From: Acanthaster planci
Taxonomy: Eukaryota > Echinodermata > Asteroidea > Valvatida > Acanthasteridae
Length of the DNA stretch: 64,000 nucleotides
NCBI RefSeq assembly: GCF_001949145.1
Contig: NW_019091557.1
Coordinates: 373,736 to 437,735, forward strand
Direction: 5' to 3'
Part shown: one piece after another, positions 1 to 13,300 of the stretch
Layout: each line of letters starts with the position of its first letter
Position numbering within the stretch: position 1 is the first letter of the stretch
Translations under genes and position numbers: made by a program
Notes under the pieces: model-generated
Databases searched by the model: none
What the model saw: only the letters and a program-made list of their open reading frames with translations
Told to the model about the DNA's origin: nothing

Positions 1-1057
1 CGTCCAGAACTCTCCCGTGTGGCACCGTGCACTGTCATTTCGTGGCGAACTTGATAGGTTAATACCAAAGGATGAGTTGTTCTTTACGGTCGATTGTAGG
101 TCGACTAACGCAGGGCAGCCGTCAAAATGGGTCAGATCTACCCTTCCCCGTAACATACGGAAGCCCTTGTGACACATCATGGATTCGGTAGAACAACGTG
201 AAAAGGTGACAGAATCGTCAAGCAGGTTGACTAAAACGGACACAGTAAAAACACTAATTAATGACAAAAGGAAAAACACAAACTAAAAACAGGATAATAG
301 TGCCAGAATAAGAAGTTTGCAAGCAAAGAAGGTTTTCTGAAAGGAGCAAATCAACTTTGTTTCTAAAATAATGTCGTTCTCTGTCACTTTCCATGTTCAT
401 GATGGTTTGTAAGTCAGGCACCGAATGTTTTCAAACGATTGTTAACCTAACTGAACTGGCAGACGATGGATGACCTGTATTTCCATACTGTAGGTAAAGT
501 TTTCGCGGGTGTCCTTGCGGAGTTTAGAGAAAAAGGTCGTGGTATTTCTCACACATATGCAACACATACGTTATAACGAACACCGCAAAATAGATAAGAT
601 AATATGTCTTTCGTCATATGACCACAGACCAGAGAAGGATCGACTTGTGGTACCCCCAAAATACACGATCTAGGTACGTACATGCATTTACGTGACAATT
701 CAGGCACTATTTAATTCAATGATATGAAGCGCATTGTGAATTTATGCCACTTGACATGATTTGAATGTTGAAAACGTTACCGGTGCATTGATAACATGAG
801 GTTTTTTTCTATTCACAATGAAGAATGTGCTTGTATAATTTCACCATTTCTATAGAAACGGAGTTTGTACACGAATCTAACTCGAGTCGCAAGTTTTGTC
901 TCGACTCGACTCCGGTGCAAAAGGTTACTGACTCGATATGATCCACTTCGTGCAAATAGACTTGACTCTAAAATCCAACAATTCGTTTCTGAGGAAAAGG
1001 TAGAAATTAATGCGGCACACTAATCTCACTCGACTGTCTCTAACTGTACATTTTCAG
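1..1057. other. Upstream intron or flank, no gene seen
   Basis: AT-rich sequence ending in a good acceptor (pyrimidines then TTTTCAG at 1051-1057). The following exon begins with the last base of a split codon, so at least one coding exon lies further upstream. I found no convincing exon or promoter here. Confidence 0.6.
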
Positions 1058-1301
1058 GGACCTCGAGGACGATTTCTCAAACTATGCCGCCTCCGTCCTC
1101 CAACGAGCGTCCAACGCCGCCACTACGGAACCCGAGGCGGGCGCAGGAGCCAAACAGGGTGACCTCTGTCCCATATGCCACGTGACCGAGCTGGTACCCG
1201 ACCCCCAGCCCGGCTCCGCACAGGAGGGGCAGCCGTGCGGGGACTGCGATCGGGTAGTCTGCCTCCAGTGTGGATTTTACGCACCAGCGATAATGTCCGA
1301 T
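1058..1301 (+). CDS. PCLO: Exon 1 (visible): N-terminal part of FYVE/RIM-type zinc finger
   Basis: The exon carries one base finishing a codon, then 81 codons, and ends in phase 0 at GAT|GTAAGT. After a short acidic helix-like stretch it encodes CPIC (residues 37-40), CGDC (60-63) and CLQC (68-71), three of the four Cys-x2-Cys pairs of the finger. The CLQCGF segment resembles Piccolo/Bassoon fingers (C-x2-CGF) more than RIM fingers. In relatives the finger binds small GTPases or PRA1-type vesicle proteins; the partner here is not shown by sequence. Confidence 0.88.
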
Positions 1302-4300
1302 GTAAGTCACACTTTGTTTTCCCTGGTGTGAAGCCCTTTTTAAACCTTATTTTTCCTTTGTCATAATACATGTAATTATGTTTCATTCTTGCGTAGGCCT
1401 ATAAAAATATCGACATGCTGGGAAGGTGTAAAATACGCGGATCTACCATTTGTGGTAATCATATCCATGAGTCGATTCCATTTATTGCATGAACTGTGGT
1501 ATCCACTTCCACTGTTTTTATAACTTTCCCGTGAAGTATTTATTTCACGATAGCCATCCATTTTCCATGGGCGCCTGAGTGAAGTAGCTAGGACTTGCAA
1601 CAAGAACAGATTGATGTCAAGAGTCTTCGGAGTATCCCCAGAGCCCTTGAAATATGCTTTTAATATGCCCATGCTTGGAATGCATTAATATTTGAAATAC
1701 GTGTGCAAGCCGTAAAGGACAAATGAATGACTTGATGTGAGGGGTTTTAATTAGGCACACGCAGTCAACGAGAGTACGCCAATTCTCACAATGTTGTCTC
1801 CAGTTTAATGTGGAAACAGCACCTTCTTTGGGTTCATAACTGTGGCATCGGTAATTTTTGGCGACTGTGTTTGTCCGGGAACCATGGCGTCACTAACAGA
1901 GGCAGGTGCCTGTCAATTCAAAGGACAAAGATAGATTCGCGAAGCTTTCACAAATCATGACGGTGCGCCGCGTATATTGACCTGACAACTAATGGAGTTT
2001 TTGTCAGATTCTTCAACAATTTCACTGTAACCGAAACCAAAAGAAACAATAACACCAGACTTCCAACACTCAAATTCAGGTTCCCCTGGCCCACTCAAAG
2101 AAAACAGATCTGCGTTGGATTAATATTGTTACTGAATACCCGAACGAACGCTTGAGTTGGCGCCGGACATGATCGCCTTAATTGACAATATGTCCACCTG
2201 CACGCATCGACCAAGGCTAATTTACATCAAGAAGCTTGAACAAGTGCAAGTCCACACGTAATGTTTGTGAAATGATGTGGAGCTGTCTGCTGGGATGTAT
2301 TCGCTACACGTTACTGCATGCCACGCGCTTCATTTTCGTATCACTGTTGTGTGACTTAGCCATATGTCGTCTTAGATAGGTTTGACATGGATATATTTTT
2401 GGAATGATTTTTGAAATAATCTTAAATCATTATGGTGCCTTGAGATTCCGAGAACTTGAAACCCGCCCAGATCACCCCGGCATCTTCCCTCTGGAGTCTT
2501 AAACGGATTCACATAGCCCTCATATAGTAATGAAAAAAAGATGTGTGTTATTCGTCAAGTGCTAATTTTGTCTTCTTTTCATTTCACCTTGTCCTGATAG
2601 CAAATTATGTCCTGTTATTTTTGTTACTATATTTACTGCACGCGAGTAGTCGCTTTTTCAGGATCAATCAAAACGCTGCGCAATTTTTTTTAAAAATTGG
2701 ACAGGTATGCCTGATATGAAATGTTGGCAGTATGTGATGTTCGCCCCCAGACTAGAGCGAGAGACGTTTTACCTATTGAGACACTGTGCGTTTTCATGTG
2801 CGAAATCGGGAAACAGTGTGCCCCGGGAACGATCGGGTAATTCAGCCTTATTGACTGCAGTGGTACACTGCAAGCGATGTCATGTCTTAGATTAGGGGTG
2901 GCTCCTTTGCTCAAGGAGTGACGGGAAGATGGTTTACTATAGTAAGCCTGGTAAGAACTGGTAACTCGTACCATTTCCGAATTGGAAAGTGAAATGATTG
3001 CTACACACTGATAACCGTCTATAGTGTGAGATACAGACAGATATTCAGCCTGGAGCTGTGCTCCTGAATTGCATATTGTCCTGCACGTAAATTTCCATGG
3101 GTTTTATTACCTGGACAAACATCCAGATGTCGCTCTACAGAACCGTCAAAGAGGATCGTGTAGGATGATCCCCGCCTCACCCCCTTCCAAAAAACCCTAT
3201 TATCAACCAAAAGTAGCTTACATTTTAGCCAAACATGAATGTCTGGAGTTTTTTTTATATCAAATTTAGACTTGGGGTATAAGCGTTTCCAAACTGAAGA
3301 CTTCATTTAAATTTGATGATGAAAAGTGCTTTTTGTTCTGTCCACTGGGATTTACCAGAGCAAATAAACGGCTTTTGTTAAAGCTCTTTAATACCCTTAC
3401 ACATGGGATTATTGGAAAGGCCTTCAAATGAGGATACTGAACCTGAACGGAGGTCTGCTGTGTTAAAACCTCTTGTATTTTGCACAAGCAGACAGACTCC
3501 TGAAATGGTTCAAAGTGGTTATACTGCAAGAGAAAATAAGATCAGCATCTTGTCACAAGTTGACTGAGGTAAATTTTCACAGGCTCAGCTGAAACTGCTT
3601 TAATTGCACTCTGAAACTGCACAAACAATACAGGCGTTTCACAATAGTGCGCCTCCAAGAGTTTGCAACGCGTTGACCAATCACAGCGCGCAAGACCTGT
3701 CGACCCAATGCGCGTTTGGTCAACGCGTTGCAAACTCTTGGAGGCGCACGTGAATCGCCCGTGATAACAACAATTGCCTTCGGAAATAACATTGGTTTCA
3801 TCAAGTTCAGAGCTCGGATGCAGTTGAAAGAAGTAAGGAACCCAAACACTTGTGTGATAATTTAGAATTTGAATTCACTGACTTCGTGCACTTGCAAGAT
3901 ACACTGTATAAACGTGCAATGGACGCAGCAAAAATGAGTTGTAATTGAAAGCATCTCTGCAAGACATCTCAAATTTTAATCAAGTCCTCAGTTTTGAAAA
4001 GATAAAAACTCGCAGCTTTAATTTGATGCCAAAAGCAATCATTTCTGACGATTGTTTCGTGGTGAAATAAATGTTACTTTTAGGGGGCTTTTTCCGGGGA
4101 GGGTTACCCTGTATTGTCTGGTAATCCGAATACGGTGAGCTTCTCCCTTGCATTCAAATGTTTAATTTTTAAGACAAAAAGATGCCATATTCGTACAGTT
4201 TTTCGTTGATCTGAAATTACTCAGCCCTGAATTCGATGTCCACGGGGCGACTGGTATCAGACATGGCAGAATCTGTTTTACTTATATTGCATCCTCGGAG

Positions 4301-7300
4301 CGTCCTCAACTACTTCCTTTGTAGGTCACCTGAATTTTTTTACATTTTATCACATACAAATGAGGTGAAAAAACACGAAATAATGTCAACCAATCTGTTG
4401 GAATGTAAAATACTTGGCAGCAGGAACTTCTAATTTTATACTCTGTGGGGCAGTTCCCGCGTCATGGTCATAATACAGGCGACGGCTCTTGCAATACCTA
4501 AACACGTAATATGGCTGCGCTCATATTACTGTGCCATAGACTGGGTTAGGACTTGCGCGCACAAGTTATGGAAGCGGTTGCAGTCATCTCCCAAAAACCC
4601 GTGTGTTACATCTAGCCGTACCGAGGCAAATCAAGACACATTGCACCTTCCCACATTTCCAAGTCATTTACAAATCCAGTCTGAATAATTATGCCAACAT
4701 TATTGTACACACGTTTCAACATTTATTCATTACAGTGTGACTGCTGTCATGAGAATATGCAAGAGTGTGTGCCCAGTATGCGGATGCTGTTTGTGCTATA
4801 AAATTATGTATTAAAACTATTTTTCAAGACCGTAAATATGCCTACTTTACTTGTGCAACCCATTTTTTTCCCTTTTGTCTCGTTGACCGGTGACAGCGCC
4901 CACAGTTTATAGCGGAAATTTAACACAAAGTGGCAGCCATCTTTTAAAAAAAAGGGAAAAGGAGAAGCGTCTCATTTTTCCCCTTTTAACGCGGATGCTA
5001 TAGATTTTTTTCTTTACTAAGCCTAATAACGGAGACCTGCAACAGTTAATTTTACCCGGCCCAAATTTGATTCTCAGAAACCCATTTCAATATGATTCAG
5101 TTGTTGGCACAGGGCGGTGATTCTGTTTCCTGACTTGAAATAAATACCACTCACTGGTTGCCAAGCGCAGCCATGGCGAGACTTAGGCTCGGTAGAATTG
5201 AACGAAATTGTCCTACCCTGATAATTTTTGCCATTGTCGATACAAGAAATCAGCCCCTTTCATACCTCTTTAACTTTTCGTGTGGTGTTGTTCATGGCAT
5301 TCACATTATCATGCATTAAAATTTGGGATTCGTTCTTTCCCTTAAACTTTAAAGACCTTGCTTCGCCCTTGGACGATTTCATGTAGATACCTCTCTGTAA
5401 TTCCTGACTGCGGGCGTTTAAAGTCTGCACAATCCAAGGGAGGATCTGGTTAATAAGGGCGCAAGAAATTAGCACGCTCCAGTGAAGTCTCCGGCATAAT
5501 TAGAGTCTATCACGGTCTACCGATTCTCTTCGCGCAGGCATATTCAATGTTCACACGTCCTCTCCAATCGATTGAGGTAGTCGACTACCAGCGTAAAGCG
5601 ACCAGTGCCCCCACCAACCGAGGGACCCTAATTAGGCCGGTTGGCTAACGTAGCTGTGTGCAAATATCGATCGGCGTCGACATTACAGCCCTGCGATATT
5701 GACCACCTCAATATGCATGTGACCATTTTGCTGTGATCTATTTGAAAAACAGCTGTGCGGTAATGAATGTGTGGACAGTTTTAGGCTTTGCAAGGGACAT
5801 TACTCCAGAGGTATTTAAAGGGTGCTTGGGAGTCAACATTTCCAATGATTTTGGATTAATTTGAGAATCCCATTAAATGTTAACAGGCCTTGGCTTGCAA
5901 TGGTATAAAAATTGATGGACATCCCTGTAAGCACTCTTGCGGGTTCATTGATGCTATACCCTTTAACCTGAAAAGTGGTTGACAACGTGAAAGCATGCTA
6001 AGCAAACGGTCGTAGCCTGAAATTGATTTGTGTACATTTTTGGCCATGTTTCCTACCCTTCTGCAATGCAATCGTCTATGACATGGAGGTCACAGTGCAG
6101 TGAAAAGTAACTAGGCCTATATAACAACCTATCTGTCCCTTAAGGGAGCCCTGCACAGCAAGGCTTCTGGATCAGGCGCTTGGTATAGCTAGTGTCTCCT
6201 GATGAAGCCAGCTTGACACCTGCAACAGCTGCCCAATGTCACAAAAGCTCTTCAGGCTTAACATCATTTTTATGAAGCCTGCGTGCCAGCACAGTGCTCA
6301 GTGTTGCATACCTTCAGTTTCATTGTGCTTACAGACCTCAAAACTGGTACTCCATGGTGCTCCAGATTAATGTTATTGGCTTCGTCCACAAGTAAATAAC
6401 CCTTCAACAACACAGTTAGGCCGGTCATCTGGTTCCAGCCTCTACATGTATAATAGGGGGGGGGGTGAACGACATTGAAGGGATACTCTTCTCGTCTTCC
6501 CTGTATTCATACTATATGTTAAATAAAGAGAAGGGCACACGTCATCCTTTGGATCGCAGATGCCAGACTGTGCTGATAGCCATATCGTTGCTGGATCACT
6601 CTCTCTCTCTCTGAGTTGACACACAGCGTCTCTAAGCACAGCTGGGTAGGTCCACATCGTTCTATAGGAGGCAATTCCACGTAGAATTGCTTCTATCCAA
6701 GAGTCTAGATACGTCCACTTTTGTAATCTCTGCAGTGTTCCCAAGAATAGCAATGTATGCTGCATAAAACCTACCGAGGAGCTTGAATTCCTGTGATGTT
6801 GACTAAAAGTCGCTTTCTCCCAACTCACTCCTGCATCCGCTGCGGGCCCAGTTCTCTCTGAGAAGCAGTGCCACATCTGGCAACATCTTTTTGTTAAAAC
6901 GCCAGTTGACCACATCAGAAGCTGCCAGAAACATCAGTGGCACTCAGTTTGATCAGTAACTTTTTCCCGAGAGCAGATAATGGACATCTAGTCAAAGAAG
7001 TCAAGAAGTTGAAGGTCAGCCACAGAGCTGGGTATTTTTGACAGGAAGCGCCTGCGTATTTTATATCTGTTGCTTCCAAGCTTTCTGGGTTTTCACAACT
7101 TCAAGGAGGTCAAATCACGTTCTATTGAAGGTGGCAGTATGGAACAGTATTTTGAAGCTCACGCCATCTTCACTGTGATTGGGTCCCTTTTTTGTGGCGC
7201 ATGTCTTATACGTACTATAGGAAACATGCTTCATGGTATCGCATCAAGATATAAGGTCCACTTCTTTTGACGTGTACGTCATGTACAGTACACAATTCTT

Positions 7301-10300
7301 CAACGGAACCACAAAGTGGCCACAAGTAGTGAAGCTGAGGCGTCCTTTCTAGAGTGGCACAGAAGTGAAAGCGGCAGAGGATTTCTGCGTTGACTTGCAC
7401 CAACCTAGGGGGGAGTCCTATCGTGGTTCTGATAACGAAGCATTCCCAGCCTCTCTCCAAATGTGTATGCATGCTTATTGAAGTACTTTAAAGCAAAAGT
7501 CATAACGTTGCCGGTCTTTGAAACAGTACACGTTTCTCCAGCATGGCGCTAAAGCGCTGAAAACGGTGGTTTAGGGAGGCTTTGGCCTTCCCAGAGCCGG
7601 TGAAGAGCCATGACTGAAATGTAAACCTCGTCAAAGGGGTTTAAGATGTTGCCAAATATACATCTGTGTGTATTGAAAAAAGTATCACAAACTTACAACG
7701 CCCTAGCGTTAAAGACTGGCCTAGACCAGTCCAGCCCAACCCATCTGAGCCCATCTCAGTCCATCCAAACCGGTTCAGTTCAGTAAAGATAACCATCCCA
7801 ACAAGCCCAATGTTGGTCAGTCCAGCCTAACAAAGCCCAAAGTAAACCAGCCCAGTCTAAGTCCGATGTAGCACTAGCCCAACTCAATCTAACCTTCTGT
7901 TCAAGACCAAGCAATGACTGCTCACAATTGTGTAGGGTTAACTGACAGAAGTGCTAAGTCTTTCTTCATACAAATGACTGGTATTGGTTGAATGATAGAA
8001 GTATTTGTTTACACAGTTGATGCTGAAGTATCAGCCATGCCTAATGCTTTCCCGTGTGCTGGGTCGATTCTGCGGACTATCGATCATAGCAAAATGAAAA
8101 AGTCCCGTCTCCATCCCCAAGGATCGATGACCATAATATCGCCGTGTTTATGCAAACAAGGCTCGAAGCCACTGTGTCTGTGCGACTTGCGGCGGTTTCA
8201 AATAGTCGAGAAACCAAACCTGCAAGCAGGGCTGCGCAATTCAGCGTCATACGAAGTGATACAGACGGCTCCCTTTTTAAGGGTGAATGCAATGCAGTAA
8301 ATTTATTTTACCGAAACAGATGTAAGAAGACCTTTGTGTGTCACGCAGTTAACCTTATTTTTAACTGCTGCATTTTTTGCTCTGCCAATTTAAATGGTAT
8401 TCTTATGTCTCTTTGGTTCAACTTCAATATTGTATTCGTTTGTGTACAACAATTGACTGCTATAAATTTTGACATTTTTCTGTACTAAATGTCTTTCCAA
8501 TGGTTATTTATTGTGCGTGTGCGTGGCAGTAAGCCAACTTTACTAACACGCGAGAGTGTTCCTCTTGGGTTGTCTTTGCCTGAGCGTGGATGGGGGAAGG
8601 AGGATAATCTCTAAGACCCAATTATTTAATTGAGCGCACAAAGACGCTTATAATTAAAGTAGAGATGTTGTGTGCAGGTTGTTTTATGTTGCAGGCAGCA
8701 ATATAATGTGAGCAACAAACCCCCCCCAACCCAGAATGAGCCGTAAGTTTTACGCAGAAATCAATGTCACAGGACGAAAAAAAGAAGTCACAATCATTAC
8801 TTTTCAATAATGTGTATGCAGAGTAAGGATGGCATCCCTATACAGAAACCACTCATGCACATCATTCTGACAAAACAGGTGTTCACTTTGTCATTGGTCG
8901 TTTAAAATGTCCATTCATGGGTCATTTTAACATGGTGGAGAATGCTTTTGTGTGTGACTTTTGATTCAGTAACCAAGTTGCTGTGCATGTCAATTTCTTC
9001 TTTCTTATAAAGATAATCACTTGCTTTTGGGCATGTGATTAGCAAGGAGTATTACAGTATACCTGTGTACAAAAATTGTTTATTTCTATGGAGTGAATTT
9101 TTATGCGTGGCCTTTGACAGAAGTAGCAAGTTTCTTTTGCTGTCCAGTGTATTTCCCTCGGTTGAGACAGTAGACACCGACAAATAACAGCTGGTCGAAG
9201 CCTAGGAATAGTGGGTCACGTTTGACCGTAGCTGATCCACAGACAATCCCCTTTCCTTCGATAGGGAGATTTCTTTGGACACACTATTCGAAAACAGCTC
9301 GATTTGCAGCCGATATAAGGAGAGCTAAATGCCTGGTTGTTCGACGAGCGTTGGGTGCGGCTCGCAACAGAGCGCAGGGGCATTTTCAGTGCGCTCCCAA
9401 TCGTGTAATGCAAACGATGACGTAAATAGGTCATGTGGTCTACTTCATTAAGTGCAGGGACAAGAACTAGCATTACATTGAAGGGTAGTCAAGTCATAAA
9501 CTCTAGTCTCATCCTAAGGCTACAGTACGAACTGTCGACACAGAAAATATCCCGAGTCCGCCAAACAACGACTAAACCTATCTCAGAAATGTTGTCAGTG
9601 AGTAATATGGGGTTCACCATTTCAACAGAATAAACCATTAGTAATTACATGTAGTCCGTGTCCTCTGATTGATATCATGGCAACCGTGCCAGATGTCTGG
9701 AAAGGTTGTACAATTTTGTATATGTAGAATTCTATTTGTTATTTTTCAGTACTCGTAACCATCAAAGAGAATGTCCAATATTTTACATACATTGACGATG
9801 AGTATAAAGATGCAATTCATTGCATGAATCATTCAATAATCAGATGAAAACTGGAGACAACGTAGTTCAATGGTCGAAGCGCAATGCATCCAGCTTTTAG
9901 TAGGGTACATGTATTTGCATGTCCTGACGCAAAGCAGATGATATTTTAAATGTCACTTTTTTCTCTTTGGAAAAGACTCAAAATATCTATTACTGAGCCT
10001 TTTCCACCACAATGGCAATATTGTCTAGGGACAATGCAGAGTACAGTCCCGTAGGCGCTGTGTACCATTCACCATAAACCACCTGGTGCTATTTGGATTT
10101 CACGTTTCTTTTCAATTTGTGAAACTTTATCATGCTTCTTTTCGTCTCAACTTGGAATCCGAAGAACCCCCCTGTGAGCCTCGTCCAGAAGTTCACACTA
10201 AATGCCATGGCATTTGCGGGTCCTTGTTCTCAGGTGGGTGATCGAGTATGTGGCTTTAATTCACTGCCGTGCCCCGCGTCTTATTCTTCGAATCTGTGCT

Positions 10301-13300
10301 TCAGGGTTCTTCTGCAACCCTCGGACAGTATGCGTTCACTCCGACTTGAGCAGCGTCTCAGGCGGGCTCCACCCCCTGAATACCGTTTTCCCATGATATC
10401 ACCTTTTATCCCCTCCAAGCCTTCCTAAAGTTAACTTTGTTAGCTAATGTCTTTCACACTGTTCATGAAACTTCCCAGTTTTCCTGAAACAATTCTCAAA
10501 TGCTTGAAAGCGTGATTTGTGCACTTTTGTCGACACTGAATGAAATGTTTAATGGCGGCGCTTAGTTTACATGCCGATCTCTTACAACAAAATTTGATGT
10601 CGCTGTAAACGCACCTTCACGAGAAGGTCCAGAACTGACTTTAAAGCATGAAAAGAGTTGTGTTTTAACAACTGTGGCTTACTGTATAACGGGGCGGCAG
10701 GTATTACCTCACAATGCACAGGTATGAGTCCAGCTACGTCTCAAAGATGGTTTTACTGCGCTAACAAAATCAGTCTCAAACTTTTGTCTGACTGAAAATG
10801 ATACGAAAGACACAAGAAACTGACCATGCAGAGCTAGTTCGATTTCTGCCATGTGTTATTCCCTCGTCTCTAGTTTATGTCCCATCCTTGCTGGACTTTT
10901 AAGCAACTATTTTAAAGAGGTAGTGTGAATGCTTTACGTGATTTTTTATTCACTTTATTGACAATGTGTGATCAGGTGTCGATTCCAAATAATACTAAAT
11001 CAACGGTGCGATTCAAAAGCGCGTGAGTACACGAGACAGTCCCGGACCTTGTCAGATCATGGGTACAAAGCCTTGGTAGGGTTTGCATGGATACATCCGT
11101 AACAGACATTTATTTTTCAAGCATGTGTGGCTTTTGGCGCCACTGACATGTGGAAACTCAAGGAGCTTATACTTAAATTTCTATTTACACGTTATCATTA
11201 TCATAACATTGTAAGATAAATATGGGTTTAGAGGTTCACTTATCGTCTGATTGTATGTGTGGCTTTTCTGCAGAACTGCAATTCATTGGAGCGTTTTATT
11301 TGATCGAAACTTTCCGGCTATGAATCACAGGCGAGTTGTCATCGACCTGCAGAGGGTGTTAGGAACGTATAATAAATGTATAATGTTCATCGAAACTTTC
11401 CGTTTGCATATTGTAGTTGCTATGAGACCACTGCTAATTGGTTATGAGTAGATTCGACGATAACGTGCTTTTAAACAGCACACGCGCTTACGTGCACACG
11501 TTTCCGCTTTATTTTTCCTTTTTGTCGAATGCGCCGACGGAGTTTAAAAATTCATCTCACCTTCACTTTTTTTTCTTGTCCACACCGGCAACCGTGCCAA
11601 TAGCGGCGCTTTGACCTCGATGACGGGTATGAATCACAGGCGAGTTGTCATCGACCTGCGAGAGGGTGTTAGGAACCGGTCCTGTCGGACGGGAAGATGG
11701 GAGGTTGGGAAGGGTATTGCCATAGTAACGAGACATGCATATATTGCATGTTCCAATTTTTCCGAAGGAGTGGTCGCAGGGTTTTGGTTTTACCGTGCAG
11801 GGCATCCAGGCCTGAGCAATGATTGACTGACTATAGTGAGACGAGACGAGACGGTCATTAAAAGCATCTTCAGTGTTACATTGTCCTTAATGCAGGGCTC
11901 CTACGGCAGGACGCTTAATGGTCAGGTGTTGGGAAGTAAGTTTAAAGATGTTTTTAAAGTATTAACCAATTTGAGAAGAATAGAATTGAGGCAGTTTACA
12001 ATTAGGAGGAACTTTGTCTCTGCGCGTCCGCTTTAGCTGCGTATACGGGAAATGTCAAAACTGCCTGCATTTTGTGCTCCTGGGAGGGCTGGGGGGAAAT
12101 GCATTCGTTCCAGTGATCCCTTTAGCTCAGGTGACATACCTGGATCTAGTTTCTGCGACAATCGAAGTGAGGGGGGAAGGAATCCATGACCTGCTCATGT
12201 AGAATTATGCAGATTAACCCCCAGTACGGCGCTTCCTGCCGTCCAAGCGATAATAAAACACGTAGGAAGTCGCCAAGCCGATATTATCGTCAGGGCAAAG
12301 CGCATGCTGCTTTTTTCATGGTTTTTAGCTGAGATGTAGAATACCGACCAAGATGCAGGGGGATATCAAATTACCTCGCCTAGATATGCAGAAGTGCGCC
12401 ATTTTTTCAGGAGTAGGGCACCATGATAAAGCGGTCGCGCGTGATGGCCACTTGTTGACTCACATTTTGAAAACCCCGGTACGTGTTTCGGTCATGTTTT
12501 GTACTCCACTCTTGCAAGGAGTTTGGGAGTACACAGACCAGTAAATTGAACCTTACTGGGCTCTTTTTTATGGTTAGAAAACACCGATTCTGGATATTTA
12601 TAGTCAAACTCGGAGGTTGAATTTAATTGGTATCGAAATCTCCATAAGCAACCTTACGGGGGAAAAATCTACCCAGCTTCAACAGCTTCGGTTTTTTTTC
12701 CTCATGGCAGATTGACTATACGGAATACACACTACGTATAATGTATCGCGAATCTAAGTTTTGAAAGTTGATGGGCTCATTGGAATTTAACTGCTACAAG
12801 AACTACATGCAAGTGATTTAGCACAGCAGTTAAGGGTGGTGTACACCATTGGTTTTTTTGTCGTAATGTCATAAGATTGGCTGATTAAGGTGTGTAATAT
12901 TCCCTGCAACTTACATTCCACTCACTTGATTCATGATTGAGTCAACTGCTTTGTGAAAAATCGAGAAAAACATTTTAACGCTAAAATTGAAAGTCTTGTA
13001 GTTTATCTTGCGTAAAATCTATGGATTATAAGGCGTTCGTAGTTTAAAGCGAACATCGTCCGCGGGGTCAGGGTGGGAAACTAGCATGACAGGTTCTCAT
13101 TCCCTTAAGAAAGGAGCAGTTTTCAACAGCTAGGAGTAATCAGTGAATTTATCCTGAATTAAGGCGCCTCCTTGACAATGTAGCATTGCAGATTCATGCA
13201 AAAACTTCATCCAGGAACACAGCAGTCGACTCATGTCAATGACATCGAAAAGAGCAGGCCTATAGTGATAATGCACGTGCGCGCACGATCGTGTTTATAA

